64,000 nt of DNA from Bacteroidales bacterium. GTDB lineage: Bacteria > Bacteroidota > Bacteroidia > Bacteroidales > P3. The translations under genes were made by a program, and so were the position numbers. This document shows, piece by piece, positions 46,201 to 53,559 of the stretch. The stretch covers positions 44,108 through 108,107 of the forward strand of contig JAFZPH010000053.1 of NCBI GenBank assembly GCA_017550405.1, in the 5' to 3' direction. Within the stretch, counting starts at the first letter, position 1. Each line of letters begins with the position of its first letter. The notes under the pieces are model-generated. The model was not told the origin of the DNA, did no database searches, and saw only the letters and a list, made by a program, of their open reading frames with translations.

Positions 46201-46802
46201 CACTTTCCTTTGCGGCGGTGGTTATAAAGGTCGGTTTCGAGGGTGTAGATGCCCACAGAACTGGCCGACTCGTAGTCCGCCCTCAAGGAATAGTCCTGCA
46301 CGTTGAGCAGGGGTTTCAGCAGGACGGCACAGTCGCCAGTCAGGCCTAAGTCAACAGCCTCAAGATTGGGTTCGCTTTCCTCCTGATTGAAACGGAGACT
46401 GAGACGGTTGCTCTTGCCGAAACGCACAAGGTCGGTGATGTCGAACTCGGTCACAGCACCGGCGTCGCGGCTGAAACCTACCAGTTTGTCGTCGACATAG
46501 AACCCATAGCCCGGTGAGGCCTGGAAACGGAAGAAAATGCGGTAGGCACGCCACTCCTTTGGGAACTCGTAGGTCTGGGTGTATTCGGAGGGGGAGGTGT
46601 TAGCACCTTCATCCCAGTCCTCCATGACCGAGAGGTAGTAGGGCGAGTCGTCGTAGCGCAGATGCTCGATGGCGTTCTCGTCGTCATAGCTGATGATGTT
46701 GGCACGCGGCTGCATCCGCAAGTCCTCCATGCCCACAGGCTGCTGCGCCCGTAGGGAAAAGAGGCACAGCAGCAGAGCCGCAAACAGATAGTATCTCTTC
46801 AT
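43281..46802 (-). CDS. LacZ-like GH2-fold protein with both catalytic glutamates replaced (predicted pseudoenzyme)
   Basis: 1173 residues with signal peptide ([17 protein letters not shown]). The order follows family GH2 beta-galactosidases: jelly-roll with the [20 protein letters not shown] motif, Ig-like part, a TIM barrel (residues about 290-510; [50 protein letters not shown]), then LacZ domains 4 and 5. A chitobiase-like module (about 946-1010, [20 protein letters not shown]) and an F5/8-like C-terminus follow. In the barrel WSLGNESGHG of LacZ reads [10 protein letters not shown], putting Ser398 at the acid/base position, and LCEYAHAMGNS reads [11 protein letters not shown], putting Ser461 at the nucleophile position. 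Hydrolysis is therefore unlikely; a carbohydrate-binding role is an inference. Confidence 0.85.
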   Translation of the reverse strand: [1173 protein letters not shown]

Positions 46803-46837
46803 AGTAATCTCTCCCGGCGACGTGCCGAGTCAACAGA

Positions 46838-47431
46838 TTAATGCTTTATATAATAGTTGACCGAAACACCGGCCTTAATGTTCTGGAGCAACAGAGGACG
46901 GTCGATGCTGAGTTTGCCGTTCTCCCAACGACCCACTTTGTTGAGACGCATACCCATGTATCCTACATAGACGTCGACAGAGAGGTTGCGGTTGAAGGCA
47001 TAGCGGGCACCCACATTCACGCCCCAGATGGCTCCGCCTTCGTTAATCTTGACGGCATTGTCGCCACCGCTGGTGGACCCAAGGGGAATGGAGTAACCCA
47101 AGTAGACGGTGGAGAAAGGAGTGAGCTGGCTGCGGAGATAGTGGCTACGGAGTTCCACAAACACAGGCAACTGGGTGAAGGCACCGGTGGGGTCTTTTAG
47201 GAATTCGACACCCAGACCGATACCGGACTCTTTCCGGATTTGCCATCCTCCCACGGCATAGAAGCCGTGGAAGGTAGCCTTGTCCGAAAAAGCAGTCTTG
47301 TTGACATTGGTGGCGAAGTCGTAGCCCGCTACACCGTAGAGGCCGTGCCAATAAGGCTCGATGTGTTTCGGCTGGGCTTGTGCGGCCATGAAAGCGGCGA
47401 CAGCTGCCAACAACAATAACGCTTTTTTCAT
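46838..47431 (-). CDS. Outer-membrane beta-barrel protein, unknown function
   Basis: 197 residues. Signal peptide KKALLLLAAVAAFMAAQAQ, then alternating strands (GLYGVAGYDFATNVNK, FHGFYAVGGWQIRKESGIGLGVEFL, IWGVNVGARYAFNRNLSVDVYVGYMGM) ending in NIKAGVSVNYYIKH. This is the short outer_membrane_beta-barrel pattern common in Bacteroidetes. It lies 27 bases behind the CoA-transferase gene and 35 before the LacZ-like gene, probably by chance in the same transcript. Confidence 0.7.
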   Translation of the reverse strand: MKKALLLLAAVAAFMAAQAQPKHIEPYWHGLYGVAGYDFATNVNKTAFSDKATFHGFYAVGGWQIRKESGIGLGVEFLKDPTGAFTQLPVFVELRSHYLRSQLTPFSTVYLGYSIPLGSTSGGDNAVKINEGGAIWGVNVGARYAFNRNLSVDVYVGYMGMRLNKVGRWENGKLSIDRPLLLQNIKAGVSVNYYIKH

Positions 47432-47458
47432 AGTGATTATTCTTTTGAGGAGTGGAAA

Positions 47459-48115
47459 CTACTTCATCTCTTTCAGGTCGGGCGAGATGATGAGGGTGGC
47501 CTCGGTGGCTGCCTGCACCTGCTCGACGGTGAATTCGGGATTGATTTCGGTAAGGACGATGCCCTTGGGGGTGATTTCCATGACACCCATCTCGGTGATA
47601 ATCATGTTCACCTGACCTTTGGCGGTGAGGGGAAGGGTGCATTTCTTCAATATCTTGGGGTTGCCCTTGGCGGTGTGCTCCATGGCGAGGATGACCTTCT
47701 TGGCACCCACGAGGAGATCCATAGCGCCGCCCATGCCGGGGGTCTTTTTACCGGGAATCATCCAGTTGGCAAGGTCGCCCTGTTCGTCAACCTGCATGGC
47801 ACCGAGGACCGACACATTGACATGTCCGCCGCGGATGATGCCGAAAGAGGTGGCGCTGTCGAAAGTGCTGGCCTCGTCGGTATAAGTGATGTAACCGCCG
47901 CCGGCGTTGATCAGCCAGGGGTCTTCCTTGCCCTCTTCGGGGGTGGGACCCATGCCAATCATACCGTTCTCGGACTGGAGAATGACATGCACGCCTTCGG
48001 GCAGATAGTTGGGGATAAGGGTCGGAAGTCCGATACCAAGATTGACGACATCACCGTCTTTGAGCTCTTTGGCAGCACGACGGGCGATAAAGGGTTTAAT
48101 TTGTTCTTTTTCCAT
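47459..48115 (-). CDS. atoA: Acetoacetate/butyrate CoA-transferase beta subunit
   Basis: 218 residues. Family I CoA-transferase subunit B: IARRAAKELKDGDVVNLGIGLPTLIPNYL, the SENG motif with catalytic Glu49, GGYITYTDEASTFDSATSFGIIRGGHVNVSVLGAMQVDE, and the GMGGAMDLLVGAKKVILAMEHTAKG segment. It moves CoA between acetoacetyl-CoA or butyryl-CoA and acetate, a late step of lysine fermentation. The alpha subunit normally encoded next to it is absent; the upstream gene is kamE. The alpha partner must be encoded elsewhere or be missing. Confidence 0.88.
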   Translation of the reverse strand: MEKEQIKPFIARRAAKELKDGDVVNLGIGLPTLIPNYLPEGVHVILQSENGMIGMGPTPEEGKEDPWLINAGGGYITYTDEASTFDSATSFGIIRGGHVNVSVLGAMQVDEQGDLANWMIPGKKTPGMGGAMDLLVGAKKVILAMEHTAKGNPKILKKCTLPLTAKGQVNMIITEMGVMEITPKGIVLTEINPEFTVEQVQAATEATLIISPDLKEMK

Positions 48116-48183
48116 AGTGAAAAATATTTTAGTTGTTGTTTTTTAATCTTGTCATAAAAGCCTTTGATGGGGATGGCTTCCCA

Positions 48184-48972
48184 CTACTTCATACCGCGTT
48201 TCACCATCTCCTGGGCGATGAACGAAGCCTCGTCGTCAGCGTAGGTGTTCATGCCGAAACCGGCATCGTAGCCCAGCTCCTTGGCGAGTTCATGGCTAAT
48301 ACGGGGACCACCGCAGATGAGGATAATCTTGTCGCGCAGACCTTCGGCCTCGAGCATCTCCACCAACTCGGTGAGATTCTTGATGTGGATATCCTTCTGG
48401 GTGACGGTCTGCGACACGATAAGCGCGTCGGCATGCAGTTCGATTCCCTTGGCAATGAATTCCTCGTTGGGAACCTGACTGCCGAGGTTATACGCGTCAA
48501 TCATATCGTAGCGCTCCAGACCATAGTGGCCGGCATAGCCTTTCATGTTCATGATGGCGTCGATACCCACGGTGTGGGCATCGGTACCAGTGCTGGCACC
48601 CACGATGACAATCTTGCGACCGATGTGCTCACGGATATACTCGTCGCACTCGTGCATGTCCATCGTGGTCGACTCGACTTTGGGCACATGGATGGTCGAA
48701 TAGTCGACCGTGTGGGTACAGCTGCCATAGCAGTTGAAAAAGGTAAAACCTTTTGTCAGCTCCTTGCTGTAAACCACCAACGGATTCTCGAATCCCATCT
48801 TTTTCATCAGCTGCTTGGCAGCCTCGACGGCCTCGTCGCCTGCCGGCACGGGCAGGGTGAAACTCAACTGGGTCTTCCCGTCGTTCATTGTGTCGCCATA
48901 AGGCTTTATTTTGGTAAGGTCTAAGGTTTTGTCGTAATCCTTAGCCTCCATCGAATACAATCCTTCACTCAT
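48184..48972 (-). CDS. kamE: Lysine 5,6-aminomutase beta subunit
   Basis: 262 residues. Carries the cobalamin-binding signature DAHTVG (Asp131, His133, Gly136), with His133 as the cobalt ligand, and Lys144, which in the Clostridium enzyme forms the Schiff base with PLP; both numbers agree exactly with the known KamE. N-terminal substrate-domain motifs (KIKPYGDTMNDGKTQLSFTLP) are present. With KamD it moves the terminal amino group of D-lysine or beta-lysine to C5 using adenosylcobalamin. Its leader contains the repeat also found before aroA. It is followed by the CoA-transferase gene after 68 bases. Confidence 0.96.
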   Translation of the reverse strand: MSEGLYSMEAKDYDKTLDLTKIKPYGDTMNDGKTQLSFTLPVPAGDEAVEAAKQLMKKMGFENPLVVYSKELTKGFTFFNCYGSCTHTVDYSTIHVPKVESTTMDMHECDEYIREHIGRKIVIVGASTGTDAHTVGIDAIMNMKGYAGHYGLERYDMIDAYNLGSQVPNEEFIAKGIELHADALIVSQTVTQKDIHIKNLTELVEMLEAEGLRDKIILICGGPRISHELAKELGYDAGFGMNTYADDEASFIAQEMVKRGMK

Positions 48973-48983
48973 AATTTTAAATT

Positions 48984-49094
48984 GTTTGATTGTTTGATAG
49001 CTTGATTGTTTAGTTTTTTTTGATTGCTTGTCTAATTGTTTGTACGCTTTTACTCAAGCATTAACACATTCAAGCATTCAAGCAATAATTCAAG
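48984..49094 (-). repeat. Leader repeat between kamD and kamE (same family as before aroA)
   Basis: The 139-base gap consists of GCTTGAAT/ATTGCTTGAA units followed by AATCAAGC/ACAATCAA units when read on the minus strand. The block 49091 down to 49049 matches 10372-10414 at 39 of 43 bases. The orientation relative to the following gene is the same. Confidence 0.75.
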
Positions 49095-49111
49095 CGTTCA
49101 AGCAATAATTA

Positions 49112-50668
49112 TTATTTTTTGCCTTTCATTATCTCGACAAACGGGTTGAAATAGTTCTCCGCCTTCAGTGTTACACCGTCCAGGCCTTTACCGCCGTTCT
49201 TGGGACGCTTCACGTTGGCGAATATGCCTTTCTCCAGAGCCGTGAACAAGCCTTCGCTCTCCATGGCCTCGAGCAAATGGGTGGCATCGTCGAGAACCTT
49301 CTTTGCGCGGTTGCGTACAATGCCGTTCTCCTTGAATTCCACCTCTTCGCCAATGTCCTTCATGTTGTTGAAGATATACTTTGCGTTCTCGATGCTGAGG
49401 TATCGGTCGCTCATGAAGGGGGTGTGGATTGCCTCGGTGGGCATACCCAGCAACTGCAGCCCCTGGTGCGTCCACTGACCGATGATGTTGAAAAGAGCAT
49501 CCTGTATGTGGCCACGGAATATATTGCCTGTCATGAACTTGGTAGGAGGCATGTACTTCAGCGGGGCTTTGGGGAATATCTCTCTCAGCATCTGAGCCTG
49601 TGCCAGCTCATACAGGAAGCCGTTCTCGAGCATGGGGTCCATCTCGAAGGCGTGGCCGAGACCCTGCTGCTCCTCGGGCAGCCCGGCCAACAGGGCAAGC
49701 TGCTCGTTGATGAAGTCGGATGCCAGCACGGTGTGGGCCTCCTCGTAGGCGTCGGCGGTGGTAAGATAGTTGTCCTCACCCGTGTTGATGATAACACCGG
49801 CGAAGCCATTGATGATACGGCTGAAGTATTGGTCAATCAGCGTGCGCTGCATATTGATGTCGCGGAACAGGATTCCGTACAATGCATCGTTGAGCATCAC
49901 ATCCAGTCCTTCCAGGGCACCCATGGCTGCAATCTCGGGCATGCAGAGACCGGAGCAGTAGTTGCAGAGGCGGATGTAACGACCAACCTCTTCGCCCACT
50001 TCGTCCAGTGCCTTGCGCATGATGCGGAAGTTCTCCTGTGTGGCAAAGGTGCCGCCGAAACCCTCGGTGGTGGCACCGTAGGGCACATAGTCCAGCAGGC
50101 TCTGGCCCGTGGTGCGGATTACGGCGATGATGTCAGCACCCTGGCGGGCACCGGCCTGGGCCTGCACCACATCCTCATAGATATTGCCTGTGGCAACGAT
50201 GATGTACAGATAGGGCTTGCTGCCCTCGCCGATAGTGGCGATATACTCTTCGCGGCGCTGGCGACGGCCACGGATGCGGGCAATATTGGCGTCGATATAA
50301 GGCTGCAGGGCTTTGGCAATCTCGTCGGCAGCGTGTACCGGCAGTTTAGTGATGTCCAGTTTGCCTGCGCTGATGGCCTCGGCAATGGCCTGCGGGTCTT
50401 TGCCTGTCTCTAGCACAGCGTTGCCCATGAAAAAGCACACGCCTTGCCCCAAGAGACCCTTGCTCTTCAGTTCGTCCACCACCACATTGGGCAGGGGGAC
50501 CTCGTTGTCGTCGATTCCGTCGATGCCCAGCAGACGGCAGATGGTGCGCTCAACGGCAACGGTGGTGTAATTGCCCACAAAATCCTGCACCTGGTTGGCA
50601 ATTTTGCGTGCCACACCCCGCGCGTGCTCGACTTTTTCAAAATCAAGTCCTACTTTACTCTGTTGCAT
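49112..50668 (-). CDS. kamD: Lysine 5,6-aminomutase alpha subunit
   Basis: 518 residues, full length. The family pattern is clear throughout: KVEHARGVARKIANQVQDFVGNYTTVAVERTICRLLGIDG, GQSLLDYVPYGATTEGFGGTFATQENFRIMRKALDEVGEE, MPEIAAMGALEGLDVMLNDALYGILFRDINMQRTLIDQ and KYMPPTKFMTGNIFRGHIQDALFN. It contains the PLP/substrate-binding barrel of the aminomutase. The gene opens a minus-strand unit with kamE and a CoA-transferase subunit. kamA, kdd, kce and kal, which complete the lysine fermentation pathway, are not in the window. Confidence 0.96.
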   Translation of the reverse strand: MQQSKVGLDFEKVEHARGVARKIANQVQDFVGNYTTVAVERTICRLLGIDGIDDNEVPLPNVVVDELKSKGLLGQGVCFFMGNAVLETGKDPQAIAEAISAGKLDITKLPVHAADEIAKALQPYIDANIARIRGRRQRREEYIATIGEGSKPYLYIIVATGNIYEDVVQAQAGARQGADIIAVIRTTGQSLLDYVPYGATTEGFGGTFATQENFRIMRKALDEVGEEVGRYIRLCNYCSGLCMPEIAAMGALEGLDVMLNDALYGILFRDINMQRTLIDQYFSRIINGFAGVIINTGEDNYLTTADAYEEAHTVLASDFINEQLALLAGLPEEQQGLGHAFEMDPMLENGFLYELAQAQMLREIFPKAPLKYMPPTKFMTGNIFRGHIQDALFNIIGQWTHQGLQLLGMPTEAIHTPFMSDRYLSIENAKYIFNNMKDIGEEVEFKENGIVRNRAKKVLDDATHLLEAMESEGLFTALEKGIFANVKRPKNGGKGLDGVTLKAENYFNPFVEIMKGKK

Positions 50669-50766
50669 GATAGTTCATTTTCAGTTAGTAATCATTTATA
50701 TTTCAACCATTAATGTCGGCCGTCAGTCCGATTGACGGACAATGGCGGCACAATATTTCAGACTTG

Positions 50767-50774
50767 CAAAGTTA
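50767..50774 (-). promoter_or_regulatory. -7 promoter element (TAACTTTG, minus strand) of kamD
   Basis: An exact TAnnTTTG match giving a leader of about 90 bases. The leader contains a short hairpin (GTCCG...CGGAC, 50731-50745). No TTTG at -33. Confidence 0.55.
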
Positions 50775-51076
50775 ATGATTTTTTTGCAATCAGCGACTTT
50801 TTATAAATAAAAAAATAAAAATATCTCTCCCTGTCATTTCCCGACAAGGTTCAGACAATGTCGAAACGGCATAGCTTTTATCTGTCGGAAGGCCGCTCTC
50901 GAAGAGTTGTCGGCATTCATCGGGGTACTACTCCCCTGCCCTGCGTCAGCACCCTAAAGACACACGGATGCAGCACGACAGACGGTCAACCTATCCGACG
51001 ATGAAACTGTCGCTCAATGAACCCACAATGGAGAAATAGCATGGGTAGAAAGGACGAAAAGAAAAGGGGCGACAGG
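50775..51076. other. Gap between the kamD promoter and the lysozyme gene, no gene seen
   Basis: AT-rich near 50775-50830, then mixed sequence up to the lysozyme stop. No convincing open frame, RNA gene or strong terminator on either strand. A short plus-strand frame at 51017-51475 only mirrors the lysozyme gene. Confidence 0.6.
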
Positions 51077-51814
51077 TTATTTCGCTGCAGAGGTGGTGTC
51101 GGCCACGTTAACAGCAGATTGAGCTTGAGGAGCAGCCTTCTTCTTTTTGGGCGGACGATGTATACGGATGTCTTTGAGGCTGTGTTTGGAGTGGAACTTG
51201 TCGAGGTCGACGTCGCCCGCTATACCTTTCACACGGCCAGTGCGGCTGTATTGCCACAAGGTGAAACGGATTTCGGGATAGCCCTCGTATTTGGCCACAA
51301 AGATGTGGTATTTGGAGTAACGCTTGCCAGCAAAATGCTCGCGATAGACTTTCTCGCTAGTGTATATCATGGGCTTGGCACCGTATTCCTTTTCCATCAG
51401 TTCGAGCAGTTTGTCCACCCGTGCCATGTACAGTCGGCCGCTGTGGTGCCCTTCGATGTCAAGCACAGGGATTAGGTCTTGCGATTTCTTGGGGACAAGC
51501 GACTTGAAATTCTCGAATTGCTGGTAGGCTGTTGTTTTGCTGCTGTAGACATGGTAGCTTCCGACAAGGAGACCGGCTTTGCGGGCTGCGGCAAGATTGG
51601 TTTTGTAGTAGCCGTCACGGATGGTGGCACCTTCGGTGGCGCGGATATAAACGAATTTCACTTTTTTGGTCTTGGCCACTTTGGTCCAGTTCACCTTGCC
51701 CTGATATTTGGACACATCGATACCTTGCGCTTGAACCCCGTGAAGAACTAGGAGCATAAGCGCAAGGAGGATGGTTGAGAGCCTGTGGGGATGCTGGTTA
51801 AAGTTCGATTTCAT
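51077..51814 (-). CDS. GH25 lysozyme (N-acetylmuramidase), secreted
   Basis: 245 residues from the ATG at 51814. Signal peptide LSTILLALMLLVLHGVQAQ. Catalytic residues of family GH25 are in place: GIDVSKYQGKVNW (Asp33), and the DxE pair in LIPVLDIEGHH (Asp119, Glu121), with FTLWQYSRTGRVKGIAGDVDLDKF near the end. The last 30 residues are Lys/Pro/Ala-rich and basic. The enzyme cleaves the muramic acid-glucosamine bond of peptidoglycan. Its start lies inside the last codons of rng, so both are probably on one messenger. Confidence 0.92.
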   Translation of the reverse strand: MKSNFNQHPHRLSTILLALMLLVLHGVQAQGIDVSKYQGKVNWTKVAKTKKVKFVYIRATEGATIRDGYYKTNLAAARKAGLLVGSYHVYSSKTTAYQQFENFKSLVPKKSQDLIPVLDIEGHHSGRLYMARVDKLLELMEKEYGAKPMIYTSEKVYREHFAGKRYSKYHIFVAKYEGYPEIRFTLWQYSRTGRVKGIAGDVDLDKFHSKHSLKDIRIHRPPKKKKAAPQAQSAVNVADTTSAAK

Positions 51815-53348
51815 CGCCGGCGGCATTGAAGAACTTGTAGCTCAGCAGTCCATACGTCTCGGAGGGTTTGATGGTGAGTCTGGTTTTGTATTTCCACATC
51901 CATTTCAGGCGCACACTGCGCAAGCCTTTGGTGAGGTAGGCATAGACGTATGGGTGGACAATGATGGTGAGCCGGTGTTCGTTTTGCGAGGAGGAGAGAT
52001 AGCGCAGGTTGGATTCAATCTCGTCCACTACCACGAGGCTGGACTTGATGGTGCCGGTGCCGTCGCAGAAGGGGCATTTCTCTTGTACGTCGACTTCGAT
52101 GGCGGGCCTCACTCGCTGGCGGGTGATTTGCATCAGTCCAAACTTACTGAGGGGCAAGATGGTGTGGCGAGCCTTGTCGCGCGACATCTCGGCACACATC
52201 ACATCGTACAGTTGTTTGCGGTTGTCGGCTTTCTGCATGTCGATAAAGTCGACAATGATGATGCCACCCATATCGCGCAAACGGAGCTGACGGGCTATCT
52301 CCTTAGCCGACTCGATGTTGACTTGGAGTGCTGTGTCTTCCTGTCCTGTGCCAGCTTTGATATGGTTTCCGCTGTTGACATCGATGACGTGCATGGCTTC
52401 GGTGTGCTCAATGTAGAGGTACACTCCTGAACGGATGGTGACGATGCGTCCGAAGGCACGACGTATGTCGCGCAGAACTCCGAACTGTTCAAAAATCGGG
52501 GTCTCTAGTTTATAGTGCTTCACTATGTCGGCCTTGTCGGGAGCCACGGAGGCGATGTATTTTCTGACCTCGTTATAGATGGGCTCGTTGTCGACATAGA
52601 TGGTGTTGAAATCGTCGGTGAGCACGTCGCGCAGCAGTGCCGTTGCGGCACTGAGTTCAGACAGCACTTTGGTGGGTCCGGTGATGCGTTTGAGGCTCTC
52701 GGTGAGCGATACCCACTGGTCCATGAGTTGGCGCAAGTCGGCATCGAGTTCGGCCACGTCTTTGCCCTCGGCAATGGTGCGTACAATGACTCCGAAATTG
52801 GCAGGCTTGATGCTCTGGATGAGACGACGCAGACGGCCACGCTCTTCCGAGCCTTTGATCTTCTGCGAGATGGATATGCGGTTAATAAAAGGAGTGAGCA
52901 CTAGATAACGGCCTGCGAAAGAGATGTCCCCCGAAAGCTTGGGGCCTTTGGTGGAGATGGGTTCCTTGGCCACCTGCCCGATGATAAGTTGACCGACTTT
53001 GAGGACATTGGAGAGGTTGCCGACCTTTTCGAGTACAGGCTCGATTTTGAAGTTGTTGAGGTTGCGGACTGAGGGGTCGCCGTTCATGGCCAGTTTAATG
53101 TATTTGGCCAAAGAGTTGTAGTTGAGCCCTAAATCAAGATAGTGTACGAATCCGTCCTTGTCTTCTCCCACATCGATGAAGGCGGCATTGAGACCAGGCA
53201 TGATTTTCCGCACTTTGCCAACATAGATGTCGCCGACATGGATTTTGTTGCCGGTTTTGTCTTTGTGTAGCTCAACCAACTGTTTGTCTTCTAACAAGGC
53301 CAGCTGGATGTCGCTGTCGGTGGCGGATACGATTAATTCTTTGTTCAT
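51798..53348 (-). CDS. rng: Ribonuclease E/G family endoribonuclease
   Basis: 516 residues. N-terminal S1 domain (VGDIYVGKVRKIMPGLNAAFIDVGEDKDGFVHYLDLG), then the RNase H-like and DNase I-like parts with the metal-binding Asp residues in AMHVIDVNSGN and MGGIIIVDFIDMQ, and the zinc-link motif EKCPFCDGTGT. Cuts single-stranded AU-rich RNA for rRNA maturation and turnover. It lacks the long C-terminal degradosome arm of RNase E, hence the rng name. A strong hairpin lies between it and the upstream small ribosomal gene. Confidence 0.95.
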   Translation of the reverse strand: MNKELIVSATDSDIQLALLEDKQLVELHKDKTGNKIHVGDIYVGKVRKIMPGLNAAFIDVGEDKDGFVHYLDLGLNYNSLAKYIKLAMNGDPSVRNLNNFKIEPVLEKVGNLSNVLKVGQLIIGQVAKEPISTKGPKLSGDISFAGRYLVLTPFINRISISQKIKGSEERGRLRRLIQSIKPANFGVIVRTIAEGKDVAELDADLRQLMDQWVSLTESLKRITGPTKVLSELSAATALLRDVLTDDFNTIYVDNEPIYNEVRKYIASVAPDKADIVKHYKLETPIFEQFGVLRDIRRAFGRIVTIRSGVYLYIEHTEAMHVIDVNSGNHIKAGTGQEDTALQVNIESAKEIARQLRLRDMGGIIIVDFIDMQKADNRKQLYDVMCAEMSRDKARHTILPLSKFGLMQITRQRVRPAIEVDVQEKCPFCDGTGTIKSSLVVVDEIESNLRYLSSSQNEHRLTIIVHPYVYAYLTKGLRSVRLKWMWKYKTRLTIKPSETYGLLSYKFFNAAGDEIEL

Positions 53349-53362
53349 TACATTTCAAAAGA

Positions 53363-53413
53363 AAAACAAATTACACAACTCGATGGACTGCCATCGGTGT
53401 GTAATTTGTTTTA
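53363..53413. terminator. Strong hairpin upstream of rng (terminator or regulatory leader)
   Basis: AAAACAAATTACACA pairs with TGTGTAATTTGTTTT, with an inner stem CGATGG/CCATCG around ACTG. On the minus strand it is followed by TTTTTCTTTT, so it can terminate the HU/ribosomal-protein transcript or fold in the rng leader, 15 bases before the rng ATG. Confidence 0.75.
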
Positions 53414-53451
53414 GATGTTAGATTGTTGTTTTTAGACAGAGAGAAGTGGCC

Positions 53452-53541
53452 TTACTTCTTCTTATGCCTATTCTTGCGCAGGCGTTTTTTACGCTTGTGT
53501 GTAGACATCTTGTGTCTCTTGTGCTTTTTTCCGTTGGGCAT
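53452..53541 (-). CDS. 29-residue basic ribosomal protein (AURKAIP1/COX24, mS38/bS22-like)
   Basis: Translation from the ATG at 53541 gives 29 residues, more than half Lys, Arg or His: MPNGKKHKRHK, then MSTHKRKKRLRKNRHKKK, stop TAA at 53452. This matches the short AURKAIP1/COX24-domain proteins that Bacteroidetes encode at this locus; the domain is that of mitochondrial mS38 and mycobacterial bS22, bound at the decoding region of the small subunit. It lies between HU (18 bases away) and rng, a context that fits an RNA-related role. The small size means most automatic gene finders miss it. Confidence 0.88.
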   Translation of the reverse strand: MPNGKKHKRHKMSTHKRKKRLRKNRHKKK

Positions 53542-53559
53542 TTTATAACAATTTAAAGT

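Noticed and set aside
44871..46349. A 492-codon plus-strand frame opposite the LacZ-like gene
   Set aside because: Antisense shadow; the minus-strand reading shows clear GH2 motifs and a signal peptide.
49277..50413. A 378-codon plus-strand frame
   Set aside because: It mirrors kamD on the opposite strand and has no recognisable domain.
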